64,000 nucleotides of DNA from Iris pallida (lineage: Eukaryota > Streptophyta > Magnoliopsida > Asparagales > Iridaceae), in the NCBI GenBank assembly GCA_029216955.1, contig JANAVB010003400.1:17310951-17374950 (forward strand), given 5' to 3'. Positions within the stretch are counted from its first letter, which is position 1, and each line of letters starts with the position of its first letter. Under the pieces are notes generated by a model. It worked only from the letters and a program-made list of their open reading frames with translations, was not told the origin of the DNA and did not search any database. Shown here piece by piece: positions 9,739-21,264 of the stretch. Position numbers and translations under genes: made by a program.

Positions 9739-11301
9739 TCAAAGGCTTAGGCGGTGAGAAGGAGATCGAGTCATTCCCCCCTCCTCTCGTGAAAATATAG
9801 TTGGCCCAAGACTTCGTATGCGGGTTGGACCCCTCGATCTTACCCTAGTCTGGTGACAGATAAAAAAATGATAAAGTAACTCTTTGTACATATTCATCAT
9901 TTCAGAGCTCTCCTCCTCCAAATAGGAGATCTCTGCATTGCTGGGGACATATTCTGTGTACGGCTCCGTCCTGCAGGGAAGTTTGGATACTTCCAGCATT
10001 TCATGAAGAGCCAAGCCCATCTCTCCGCCCGGAGTAAAGAAAGTGCACGTATGATTGTTGTACAACTCTGCCAGAGAGATGAACATCGGCCAATTAACCT
10101 TGATGCCATACTGAGTGGCCCTCACGGCATAGAAAAGACCGACAACCTTTAGGGTAGCCTCATAAGTCGAGAGTACCCATCCAGTAAGGTCACTCCAGAA
10201 CAAAATATGATGTTTCTAGCCTTCCAGCCGCATCTTTCCTTCCGGATATAACCTCCTCTTCAAAAGCATTAAGATGGAGAAAGTCTCAGCGGCATAGGGA
10301 TGAAGATCAGTCAGGACATCGTTCAGTACAACACCTGGTTGTAGCCCCCTCATGTAGTAATATGTGGAACCCTTAACATACTTGAATGTGTCCTTCGTCC
10401 TGTCACCAGAGTTGAACTGGATCTTGCCAGCAACAACCCCAGGCAATTCAAAAGTCAGGTCCCATTTCATTTGTCTCTGTACAGCTAAATCAACAAACTT
10501 CGACAGAGGGTATTGGCGGTTCATTGACGGTAGCCCTATTCTTTGGTCATTCAACACAGTTACCAAAGACTCTTCCAGACATATCGTCGTATCATCCTCA
10601 AAACCTACACTGTCACCAAATAAGAAGTATGGCTTCTTCCAACAGTGCGACCCTCCGAGCTCCTCATCATTCAGCATCTGCTTTAGAAAGGTTTTTTCCT
10701 GTTCAATAAGGGCGATCGCCCGCCCTGTAGGTTTATCATGACTGATCTTTGCTTGAACATTGCTGATCATGTTGGTTATAAGGCTCGTGCCGAGAACATG
10801 GCAGCAGAACTGAAAGGGATACCGCCAAGCTCTGGGACAAACATGTTCACTGGAAGGGCAGGAAGACAATCAGACTTAAAAAAAAATCATAGGAAACACT
10901 AAGTTCTGAAGGATTTTTATGCGCCCAAACGGCTATGAGCCCAAAGGATATGTGCCCAAAACAAAACTTGTAGGCACATAAACAGCTAGTAGGCGCATAA
11001 ACGTGCCTCAACTTAAAGGGCACATAATATGGGAACACGTGGACGCATAGCACACCTCAGTGTTGGCGCATGACTTCTGTGTGCGCATAGTAATGCTCAC
11101 AGAAGTATGTTGCCCTAAGAACAAGTGCCCCGGTAGAAGAGAAGTCCTAGTGTCATAAATTAACGCTCAAGACTTTGTTTTTTGAAGCACGCCCTCACCC
11201 AAAATTGGGTCCTAGACTGCTGAAGACTCCGCCACAGGAGAAGAGCTACTCGCCGCAGCCCCCTTGCCCTTTGCGGATCTCTTGGCGGCCTTGGAAGACA
11301 T
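9739..11301 (-). pseudogene. Antisense extra ORF of the Tat-like element (plant-mobile-domain-like)
   Basis: The open segments at 10869-10216 and 10203-9739 are in one frame, separated by a single TAG at 10216-10218. A short first coding segment starts at an ATG at 11299-11301 (MSSKAAKRSAKGKGAAAS, basic and Ala/Ser-rich) and stops after 28 codons. A GT donor-like site near 11205 and a pyrimidine-rich acceptor ending CAG near 10852 could frame an intron covering the gap, which is full of GCGCATA motifs. The C-terminal part includes INVNW-like YGIKVNWPMFISL, a CTFFTPGGEMGLALHEMLEVSKLP segment and an acidic tail; the GEM..L..M....LP pattern recalls the plant mobile domain (aminotransferase-like) family. 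This assignment is inference. Function unknown; not required for transposition in known Tat elements. Confidence 0.5.
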
Positions 11302-11383
11302 GATTCTCAAAGGAAGAAGACGAAGAGTTTTCTAAAAATTTCAAAAAGAAAAGGAATTATGAACTTTCTCTCTCCTCCAGGGT

Positions 11384-11393
11384 CTATTTATAG
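11384..11393 (-). promoter_or_regulatory. TATA box for the antisense ORF
   Basis: CTATAAATAG on the minus strand, about 85 bp upstream of the ATG at 11301. Upstream of it (11400-11480 on the plus strand) are several ATGCGCC/GCGCCCA motifs, the same motif as in this element's own LTR. Confidence 0.55.
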
Positions 11394-11731
11394 GCGCGGG
11401 CCACTACCTATGTGCCTACATACTCTATGCACCGACTACGGTGTATGCGCCAACTACAGCCTATGCGCCCACGTGAAGGACCAGCTCTCTGCATGCTATG
11501 CGACCGTCTCTTGCTGACGTGGTCGACGTATAAAGGATGAACCGCTTCAAATTCTGTTCCGCTGAATCTGTCAGTTCAGATTTCAAGGCAAATCTCAACA
11601 GTCGTTTCTCCCTAACAGGCTGGCCGAAATACTATACGCCTAGGGGAAGAGCCGTACTATGCGCCCATTTCCTCGTGAGGAGATGATCCATACTTCTTTC
11701 AAAGTATTTCGAACTTGCTCAAGTGTCAAAA

Positions 11732-11747
11732 ACTTTGAAGGGGGTCC
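11732..11747 (+). other. Polypurine tract before the 3' LTR
   Basis: ACTTTGAAGGGGGTCC directly before the TGT of the LTR, the usual position of the plus-strand primer. It fixes the plus orientation of this element. Confidence 0.6.
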
Positions 11748-12399
11748 TGTAGAAGCATAAAAAATTTCAGCAAATATAGCTCCATGCGCCCAAGTCAAAG
11801 CAGCTCCATGCGCCCAGCCAGTACGACTCCATGCGCCCACTAAATGAAGCTCCATGCGTCCAGTCCAAGTGTAGCTCCATGCGCCCAAGACTAGCTTCCC
11901 CAAAATGAGGGCGCATAGCCTGAGACGTGGCTATGCGCCCAAGCCTGACTCAGTCAAAGCCACGATCAAAACGTGCACCAAAGCGCATGGCCACGTTAGT
12001 CTCCATGAGCAGTTGTGCACCGAAGCATGCGGCCACGTCAACACCACGACCAACCCACGATCTCGCAGCCTGTATGCGCCTACACTTATGCGCCCAAAGC
12101 AGGACCATGCACCCACATAAGAACCAGCGTGTCTCTTTATGTGGGCGCATAATATCTTTGCAGCCCAAGAACGGCTATAAAAGGGGGGCTTCTTTCCTCT
12201 TCAACAGACAGAATGGAGAGCATTTTCAAGAGCCAAATTGCTGCACTTCTTGCCAGTGATCCGAGAGTTAGCAATTTTCTTAAGTTTTCTCCCACTTTTG
12301 TAATCGGAGTGTCAACGGAGTAAATGAGCAACTGTCGCTCGATCTCCATCGTTCCATTCCCCAGAATTCTTCTTTTTGTACTTAGGAATCTTCAGCACA
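11748..12399 (+). repeat. 3' LTR of the Tat-like element
   Basis: It begins TGTAGAAGC after the polypurine tract and carries about ten copies of ATGCGCCC or variants (11788-12150), then a TATA box. The end is set near 12399 from the CA there and because TATA-to-end distance (about 225 bp) matches Tat2. No partner LTR is present, so the borders are approximate. Confidence 0.5.
12175..12184 (+). promoter_or_regulatory. TATA box of the Tat-like 3' LTR
   Basis: CTATAAAAGG on the plus strand, preceded by the ATGCGCCC array. It faces the opposite way from the antisense-ORF promoter at 11384. Confidence 0.55.
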
Positions 12400-12459
12400 G
12401 GATCTCTCAGGCGTACTCGATTTGTGGTGCCTTGCGCCAATAAAAAAAAAGACAGCATT

Positions 12460-14250
12460 TTTTTTTCTTTTTTGTGTGTGTCCACAAATATAAACTAGTG
12501 TCATATAGTGTCATGTGTTAATGTGTCACATGCATCACAGGTGTGTGTGTAAGTGTCACAGAGGTTAGAATGTACAACAGGTTAATATAGTAATGCTCAG
12601 TCATTTGTGGTTATATGAATGTCAGTTATAAAGTAACTATCAAAGCTCACTTGCTCGAAACCCATTATCAAACCAATCAATGCATCAAATTGGTCCCATA
12701 GGCAATAACCCAAATTCCTAGACATGTTCGAATGTTAACAACATTAACTTAAATATTACTTGACAATTTAAACCTATTAAATCTCAGAAAAATAGGATGA
12801 ACAGTACACAATATCAGAAAATAGGAATTTATAGGGTTTTAATACTCAAAATCAAATGAAATATGAAATTACTTGTGCTCAAGTGTGTGTCGCATGTCAA
12901 CGTGTCAGGGGAGGTTCGTCTCGTGTCGACATAACTGGACACGAGTTGTCCAATCTCGAAATAACATGGTGTCAGCAAACTGCACTCAGGCAGTCTGGTA
13001 CGACATGTCATGGCTCTCATGGACATGCCACGAGACACGACACGCCTCGTGGCCATACCCACGTATAGCCTACGTGTAGGGCTACACATTCGACAACTCA
13101 CGAGGTATCCACGTCGTGTCTAGGGCAGACACGAGACGCATATCAGGCTGGGTTTCACGTTTGTGTGCGTTCAGTATAAATTCAGTATGGTGCCTAAAAC
13201 GTGTCCGACTAGACACGATACGATCTGACATTTGAGGAATCTCATATCAGTCGTAGGGCCAAGCACCACACCAAGTGTCGCACCTTATTTCGATACTGAC
13301 ACAACACACTGCTGTTCGAGTAGCAGGGCACGGTCGAACGCTGCGTGTGGCGTGTCCTGTTGCTCGCAGACACGATATAGACACCGTGACATTCCCAAAC
13401 CGACACGAAATCAATGTACAAACATAAATCAACATTTCTATTCAAAAATATTTCAAAAACAATATGAAAAGGTTCACAGAGGCATAACATCAATCACTTG
13501 CAAAAGGTAACTGATATGTGTCCGATACGGACACGAAATTGACACAAAATCACCCAATACTCACACCACAGCTAGGGGACTCCTAGATCTATGCAACCAT
13601 GCCAAGAAATCAAGAAAAAGAAGGTAGTTTGAATAGTTTACCTATTGAGTGTAAATCGAAAAAAAGGCTTCAAAAATAAGAATCCTTCTTGCAACACCAA
13701 AAGCCCCAAATTGTTCAAAAGCTGAGATTACACATCATGAACAGTAAATAGACTTGGTTTAGATCCTGTTGCAAAAGACTAGGGTTAAAAAGGAAAAGAA
13801 ATAAATAAAATAGGAAGGATTGAAGAATGAACAAACCTTGCACTTGCCAAAAATGGATGTAGTGTAAAAAGAGGCAAGAAATGAATAAGAGACATTAAAT
13901 AGAGGGGGGTGGATCCCTAGGCCGACCAAGAATGGAAGAATTAGGGTTAGGGTTGATGACTAATGGGTTTTGGGCCAAGTGCCATGCTAAATGGGTCATT
14001 CTCTAAGTCAAAAACCCATTCACCTAAATCACTTAATCTCTCTATGAAACTTGGTTCAAAATAAGTCAACTTGGGTCGACTTAAGTTAGACTAGGGTCCC
14101 ACCATGCTAACCAAGTCAGCATAGTCAAAGTCAACATCTAGGTTAGTCTCCATAGTCTCAACTAGCAAAGGCCAAAAATAACAACCATCACTCCAACAAT
14201 TCAAAATAAATCCAAAATTTTAAAATGACCAAAATACCCTCGAAGTTATG
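12460..14250 (-). repeat. LTR fragment related to the gag-only element
   Basis: Parts match the LTRs at 14992 and 21265 in the same direction, for example GTGTCCGATACGGACACGAA (13515) with 18185, and the TTTACCTATTGAGT segment (13636) with 18305. It has the same CGTGTC/GACACG-rich middle. Both LTR ends are missing: the left end merges into T/GT-rich sequence near 12460 and the right end stops near 14250 before Tat gag sequence. Either a truncated copy or a diverged subfamily; no gene seen. Confidence 0.6.
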
Positions 14251-14269
14251 GGATTTGATTAACCTCAAA

Positions 14270-14991
14270 GTGCCATCTTTTCTCAGAGGCTTGTCAACAC
14301 CAGCCTTTTTTATTTTTATTTGTCCACTGTCGGAGGTTGGGATGGACCATCTCCTAGAGCAGCAATAGTGATGATGGGAGGCGCCACCTCATCAAGAACC
14401 TTCTCTTGTTGTATGTTTTGCTTTGACCTTGTCACAACCGGCAAGGCTTCTTCTGGGGAGGCGGTGACCATTCAGGAGGACTTGGACTTTCTGCCTTTCG
14501 TATTGTCGCTGTGAGTTAGTTCTATGGCGAGATCGGGGTGAACCCACATTATCTCTCTCCAGGACGTGGTGAGTGGCACCAGTCCACTCATGTTGTCACG
14601 AGTCAGGGAAAATTGATCACTTCCGTTATCACCTTTGGAGTGAGGATGACTACATCTTAGGCCTCAATTGGCAGGATGGTGCCAAACTGAAGGTACACCA
14701 TATTTATTGAAACTGTCGTGTCCTCATAGCTGAGAGTAAGGACATTCACATTAATCATGCGGTGGATGTAATTTGTCAATATGTTGCAGTCTTGTGTCGC
14801 ATGTCCGACGAACAAATGATAGTGATAGTACTTCGAATCGCCAACTCTGTCCACTTTATCGGGGTGCTTAAGATAAGACAATTTGAGCTTATCGCCTTAC
14901 ATGAGTACCTCGAAGAGCTACAGAGTGTCCTCATCGTTAAAGGAATAGACCTCCTTTTGTCGGGTACCGTTGGTAGTTTTTGAGTAGAAGC
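14270..14991 (-). pseudogene. Tat-type gag, C-terminal fragment (first half of a split copy)
   Basis: The minus strand reads KHPDKVDRVGDSKYYHYH and then a cysteine-poor nucleocapsid ending NMVYLQFGT, parallel to Tat1 gag at about 5900-5750, then a MWVHPDL-like motif and the beginning of the protease linker. Stops and shifts are frequent. The fragment ends at the LTR fragment on the left and is cut at 14991 by the gag-only element. It is a third Tat copy, distinct from Tat1 and Tat2. Confidence 0.75.
14987..14991. repeat. Target-site duplication, left copy (GAAGC)
   Basis: GAAGC immediately before the TGTCACG start of the left LTR, identical to 25566-25570 after the right LTR. Confidence 0.92.
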
Positions 14992-17900
14992 TGTCACGAC
15001 CCGCACCCACTGTGAGGGTACGAGAACGTAACAACGCCCAGCCTACGCCGCAGTGTCGGCGGTAGAATGCTGTCCTAGGTCAATCATCTAACAATATAAA
15101 GGTACCTTTATAGTATATACACTCCGAATGGAGGTGACATAGCAATATACAGTCTCAATCACATCTAAGGCAGAATGATAAGATAGAAAGATAGATAAAT
15201 ACTAAAACAAAAGGATCCACATAAATACAACCAGAGAGTCTAAGTGTCTAAGATAACAACTCAAGAAACATCCAGCTCAATACAAGTCTTTAAATATATA
15301 CAACATCTCAGAACAAAAACTGAAAGTCGAATAAACAATGCTGAAAAAGATAAAGCCTAGCTATCTAGCCTAGACTATGGGAGTAGCATCCTGTATTGCA
15401 GCTGGGTCCTCCAGAGGAACCAGGTCGCAGGTGTCGTCTAAGCCTGCTCCGTAATAGGTGGTACATAGGGCGTCATCCTCATCCTCTATAATATTTTCAA
15501 CAGGTCCAATCAGGACAGAAACGAGCATAATACATCTCACGTAGTTCATATCAAGTTAGGAAGAATAAAGCATGCAATAGAGTAAGATACATGAAACGCT
15601 GAAAAGAGAAATATATGAAGTAAATGAGATAACTGTAAGGAAATATCTACTATAAATAGAGAACTAGCAGTGACTAGTGAGTCAGAGTAAAATATAGACA
15701 TGTGAATGACATAGAAAGATTCATGACTACAGCTAAGAGTGATCCATGACTACAACTACTTGGATATTATTCACATGCTATTTCTACTCCCCCATCCCCA
15801 ATCAATAAACAAGGATCTGTTCAAGTTATGTTAAGATTCGTAAAACTTTATATGGCTCATAAAATGAGTGATACGTAAAGGTGATTCATGATGGCTCTGT
15901 GAACATGAGAGTACATGTGTCACAAGCGATTCGTGAATCAGTGGAAGCATAGAGATATGTGATGATTCGTGAAACGCACAAAACATGCAGTATTCGATGC
16001 TCCTGAGGGGGATAATATCTCATAAAAAGATCCATATAGTACCAATCCGTGCTACCAACGTGTCAGCATCAAGTAAAGTAATCTAGAGCAAGAATATAAA
16101 TCCTGGTAAGTATGAAACGGTCAGAGAATGTACTCGCCTGGTATCCTGAATGTCCGAAGAGGATATACTGTCCGAGGAGTGGTGTCTATCTTCTATAGAA
16201 CAGTACAAGTCACTACATGTCCAAAATGGTAATATGAAGTCCTACTATGCATTCTACATGATTCTAGGTCAAACTAGACCAAGGTCAACTCTTGGTCAAC
16301 TTGGTCAACTCTAGAAGTCAAACTAGGTCAACTAGGCCTAACCAAGTCTAAACTAGTCAAATTAGCCTATGTTAGTCTAACTAGGTCTTAACCAAGGCTA
16401 TACAAGTCTACAAACCAACACACATACCTATACACATATATGTATACAAATACTATATACATTATCCTTATCATATCAATATGCATATTTACATCTATAC
16501 ATATATAGGCATATACATACACTACATATATATACATTATATATAGTGAGATAGAAAGAGAGTGAAAGAGTGTCAAGTGTGTGTACATGTGAAGAAGTGA
16601 AGTGAAGTGAGATAGTGTAGAGTGTGGCAAGAGTGATGTGAGTGTCAATTTCATATGTGTGTGTGTATAGCATATGTATATATGTCATTTGTGTGAGTGT
16701 GTTCTAGTATAGAGGCAATATGAGAGTGTGACGGAATTTCATGTGTGAGTTATGTGTGACAGGTTAAAGGGTTAATGTAGGGTGTGTGTGTGTTAGACAA
16801 TTTCCTATTATGTGAGTCAAACTCATATGTGGTGTATATGATGTGTGATCTATGTGTGTGTCAAATACATAGGAAATCAGAAATAGGTATCTAGGATAGA
16901 GGGTGTGTGAGAGTTAATTCATATGGGTGTGTGTGTATGATTGTGATATAATGTGAGTTTGTGTGTGATAGTGTGGGAAGACATATGTGAGTAAAAATAG
17001 GAATTCAGTGATGTGTGAATGAGTGACTGTGTGTGTGAGAACTGATAGGATTGTGTGTGGAGGGAAATCATCACAGGAAAACAGTTTTCTGAAACTGTTG
17101 ACAAGTAAACCCACAACCCAACTTCCTTATTCGAAAACCCATAGTATTAACACAATCCAAGTTAACCTAACAATCATCCATCAGTTAACAATTATGTTGA
17201 TGAACCTATTTAACATTTAATCGTCATGAAAACAGGAAAGAAAATCAATTTCAGGAAACATTCAGCCTACTGGGTATCAGTGTATCAGGGAACAAGGGAA
17301 TTCGAGAATTCGATCCCTAAATCACATCTAAAAACCACAAGTAATCATGTAATCTATTCCTTAAACATGTAGGTGAATTAGTTATTGATATTCAATCATA
17401 ATAAATCAGAAAAAATGAAATTAATTTTAGGAAACACTCTCAGCCTTATGGTATCAGTACAATAACAGTGCACATAGAAATTCAGGAATTTGAGATCAAT
17501 TAGCCATCTAATTTACAAACTAAAGGTTGGTAAATAAAGTCACACATGTGAGGGTACTAGTTAGGGTCTTCGTGTCCAAGAAATAGACACGAATCGTGTC
17601 CAAAATAACACACGAACATATCACCCGACGGTGCACATATAATCGTCGTGCACGTGTGCACGCGCGTTTAACACGCGACACACGACACGACACAACATGA
17701 CTCGTGATCGTGTCCAGAGGTGTGCCTAGGGTAGGTCTAGGACTGTGTCACCCTGCAATATATCCACGTGACACACAGACACGACACGATTCACGTGTCA
17801 GCCGTGCCTGTGCACGCGCACAGCCGCCCGTGCGCGATAGCGCACGACCAGTACAAGTAGAATATCTCCACGTGTAGTGCACGTCATGCTCCCAAATTTT

Positions 17901-19151
17901 AGTACCATGGTGGCAGACATTGCCCCTAGCTTCCCCCAAAAATTCAGGATACAACGTGTCCTGTATCCTGAGATACAGGGCCCGAGATGCAGGACACGGC
18001 CTACGGGCTCGTGCTGCATGTCCAAGTAGAAAAACACGACACAACAGGACACAAAACACCATAACACCTTCAAAAAAATTGGTACACTCACCTAGATCTA
18101 CAAATCCATGCAATCACTTTTCAAAAATATGAAAATCGATTCCTATGTGGCATTTCTACAAATACCTATATTACCAATACGATACGTGTCCGATACGGAC
18201 ACGAAATGGACACAAATTGTGACCAAATCTCGTGGACAGTTAGGTAACCCTTAAACCTAACCTTATATGCAAAGAAATTAGGGAAAAAAACAAGGGTTTA
18301 GATAGTTTACCTATTGAGTATCAAAACTCAAGAAAAGCTTCAAAGAGGGGATTCCAAATGGCAGCTCCAATTCTCCAAAAGGCACACAAACTGAGGTGAT
18401 CCTCAAAAATTAGTAAATAAACATGAATTAGATCCTAATGCAAAAAATTAGGGTTAAAAAGGAGTTAAAATGAATAAATTAGGATTTTAGAGCAAAGGGA
18501 AAAATACCTCTCTTCCAAAATTAGGGCAAACTTAAAAAGAGGCAAGAACACCCTAAGAGATTACTTATAGGCAAGAGACAACCCTAATAGTGGCTGCCAT
18601 GGGTGGGTTTAAATTGGGTTTGGGCTTAAGTCATGGGCCTATGGCTTAATTACTAGTCTTGAAATTGGTAAGTCATAAGTCATTGACTTAAGTCACTAAT
18701 CATGAACTAATTTCACTCAACTAATCCTCCCTACCTTAAAACTAATTTCTAATTACTAAAAGTAGGTCAACTTGAGTTAGACTAGGGTCACCAACTAGGG
18801 TTAGCTTCTAGGCTAGTCTACAAGTCTCAACTAGTTTAAGTCAAAAATCAAATAACCAATTAATTAAATTAATAAATTCAAAATAATCACTAATGACCAA
18901 AATACCCTTAGGCTAAAAACTAGTAATTAGTCATCCTAATCACATGACTATTCTCTCTTGGTCATGGTTAGTCACTAGGCTTAGAAATTCTAGGGTTTAA
19001 CTAGTTAACCACAAAAATCATAATTCACTGTTTTAAATAGTTTTAAAAAGATTAAAAATCACCAAAAAACAATATTATTTAAATATCCTTATTAAATAAT
19101 TATAATTAAAATATTTCAAAATTACCCTTATTTGGAAAATTGGATGTTACA
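14992..19151 (-). repeat. Gag-only element, 3' LTR (left)
   Basis: 4160 bp, TGTCACGACCC to GATGTTACA on the plus strand. It holds a region of long GT-rich microsatellite-like DNA (16560-17050), a CGTGTC/GACACG-rich block (17565-18060) and TCAACTTGGTC-type short repeats (16265-16390). No supported gene; the small ORFs in it are by-products of the repeats. Confidence 0.9.
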
Positions 19152-19619
19152 AGTCTACCCTCCTTAGAAAAATTTCGTCCTCGAAATTAAATGGTAGTAA
19201 TCCTTCTAGGTCAAATACTCCACAATCAAAGTCTCAATTCACACAGTCCGATAATCATATGCGTCTGTCCAAAATTATGATACTCAGAATCTTTGTCATG
19301 CTAGTGAGCAAGGCTACGATAATCACAGAGCCCTCGACTAAGGTACATACCTCTAGAATTATGGTATTTAAAATTTTCGTATTGTCGCATGCTTGGCTAC
19401 GAAAACCTTAAATTCCTACACCCGAGAAATACATCCAAAATCTGACTATGTGTCCTCACTATGCCAGCTAACATAACTATAGAAGACTCTAGATCCTATA
19501 ACTTTGGCGACCTAGCCCATACGACTTATCTCAGAAGAAAACCAAATAAAAAAATGCCAGATCAAAGGTTATCAACAAATAAGGAAGCAGATAAGAACAT
19601 ATGGAATTAAATTTCAAGA
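19152..19619 (-). other. Non-coding 3' part of the gag-only element
   Basis: On the minus strand it ends in TTCGAGGACGAA (about 19188-19177) and AAGGAGGGTAGACTT just before the LTR, the polypurine tract. No pol sequence could be recognised; it lies where the rest of protease to integrase would be in a full element. Confidence 0.6.
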
Positions 19620-21027
19620 TAGATATATTGAGGCAAGGTGGGAATGGAATCGAAAAGAACAGAACCTGCAAGCACATCTCCCACTGCCTGAGCATCCTCG
19701 ACTATTATGGCGTAAGCTCGTCCCTGCTGGCCTCCTCCAGCCTGATGCTGATACTGCACAAATCTCTGCTGCTGTGTCTGTAACGGTCCCCGCTGCTGAC
19801 CTACCAGAGCCTTGGCTCCTCCTCCTAGTGCTGTCCTTTGTGCTACTCTGCCTATGTACTGGGAACACTCCCTCAGTTGGTGGTCCGCTGCTCCACATAG
19901 TAGGCACCTGCCCAGCCTCTTCCTGCACTCACCCCATCCATGCCCCGGCTTCTTGCAGTAGGGACAACTGACTGCCTGCTATCTGGATGCCTGATGCTGT
20001 CTGGAATGCTGCTGTCCCTGGTGATGGCCCTGATCCTGGAACTGCTGCTGAAACTGGTGCTGAACGTGCGGCCTCTTGGCCGGTCCTCCGCTACCACTAG
20101 CTCCCTGGATGTCTCGTCCCCTCTTGAGCCTAAGCTCAAGATCATCCTCTACGGCTAATGCAACCACTAGGATCTCCTTATAGGTAGCGCTGCGAGCACT
20201 ATTGGTATAGGAATTAACCTCCTTTACTAATCCCTTCTGGAACCTCCGGGCCTTCGTCGCCTCGATAATCCCTCTACAAATCTGCCCAGTCGGCAGAACT
20301 CTCCTGCGTACACCTCCACGGACTGGCTCCCCTGGACTAAGGCCTCGAACTGGGTCTCGAGGGCTCCTAGCGCTACATCCGAAAAGAACTTCTCCTTGAA
20401 CAGCTTCTTGAATGCTGCCCAAGTCTGTCCTGCAGTACCAATCCTCGGGTCGGTCTGGTACCATGTACGGGCCAGATCCTGCATCATGCTGGCCGCTGCC
20501 TCTATCTGGAGCCTCGCCAAGATCTCAGCCAATCTGATTATCTCCTCCATGTGCTCGATCCACTCGTCGGCATACAGGATCCCCTCTGTCCCTCGGAAGT
20601 CCCTCGGGTGCATCTTCTGAAAATCCTGGATGCCTTTCTCCTTCGGAGGGTGTGGCTGTTGGACTGCCGCTGGCTGAGCTACTACTCTCTCTACTGTAGT
20701 CAGGGCCAGATCAATGCCCCGACTAATCTCTGCTATCTGCCTCTACTGCTGCTGCTGCTGGCCCTCCATGAACTGCCAAAAGAACATGAACAGCAAAACT
20801 GCATCAATTATCCCCGAAGGCGGCTGCTGCTACTGAAGCACCTCTGGAATCACCGGACTCGGCCCATGTGTTACCGGTGGAGGGGCTCCTCCGAACACAG
20901 CTGAAACGCCTACCCCAGCTGGCATGACTGGGGCTACGGTACCAGGGGCTGGCTGCTGAGTATGAGAGGTGGCAGACCTCTCATTGGCGTCCCCCTGGCC
21001 CTGGCGATGTGATCTCGTCTCAACCAT
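19620..21027 (-). pseudogene. Gag of the gag-only element
   Basis: Begins with MVETRSHRQGQG at 21027. Two in-frame TAG stops follow within a Gln-rich linker (each after a CAG codon), then the capsid domain: PRDFRGTEGILYADEWI, LARTWYQTDP, FKKLFKEKFF, VEVYAGEFCRL (20615-20290). A frameshift near 20270 moves coding into the next frame, ARRFQKGLVKEVNSYTN. Then come two CCHC zinc knuckles, CPYCKKPGHGWGEC and CLLCGAADHQLREC (about 19965-19890), with a TAG just before them. The reading ends near 19640 with VLAGSVLFDS, which looks like the first strand of a retropepsin up to its catalytic Asp. Two CCHC knuckles and the capsid style agree with Tekay-type gypsy elements. Confidence 0.85.
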
Positions 21028-21240
21028 CCTAGAGACGGATCAAAGAAATAATTGCTGAGAATGAGTCAAAATAGCAAGGGAGGACAGTTATATTCAAGGG
21101 AGACAATAAGCAGCAAAATGTAGATATACGAAATCTGAATAAGAGTTTTTCCTAATATGATTGAGTACCTCCAAAAATATCTTAATCCTACTGCAGGCTG
21201 TAGTGATACTCTAGTTCGAATACCACTACATAAACTCGAC

Positions 21241-21264
21241 CTGCATGGGCCACCACTAAAAACG
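21241..21264 (-). other. Primer-site-like motif next to the 5' LTR
   Basis: Minus strand: TTTTTAGTGGTGGCCCATGC directly inside the LTR. The same core TGGTGGCYCATRCAGGTC occurs after the 5' LTR of the chromovirus (53642) and, slightly diverged, after the LTR ending at 28055. Position suggests a primer-binding site; the tRNA is unknown to me. Confidence 0.55.

Larger units (their letters stand above)
9675..12399 (+). mobile_element. 3' end of a plus-strand Tat-like element with antisense extra ORF
   Basis: What remains is an antisense ORF with its own promoter, a polypurine tract and an LTR on the plus strand. Antisense extra ORFs between pol and the 3' LTR are known in Tat elements such as Grande and Retand. 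No pol is left: the left part is interrupted at 9674 by the Tat1 LTR. The LTR begins TGTAGAAGCATAAAAAAT, similar in style to the Tat1 LTR start, and has a dense ATGCGCCC array. The right border near 12399 is approximate. Confidence 0.6.

Noticed and set aside
12398..12450. A TGGTGCC primer-like site after the Tat-like LTR
   Set aside because: Poor match to known plant primer sites, and the polypurine tract at 11732 marks this as a 3' LTR.
16388..17116. Membrane-like ORFs rich in Tyr, Ile and His
   Set aside because: Products of GT/TA-rich simple sequence in the LTR; the second LTR breaks them differently.
17748..18113. 121-codon Cys/Arg-rich minus ORF and its counterpart at 24209
   Set aside because: Within the CGTGTC array of both LTRs; frames differ between copies, so not selected.
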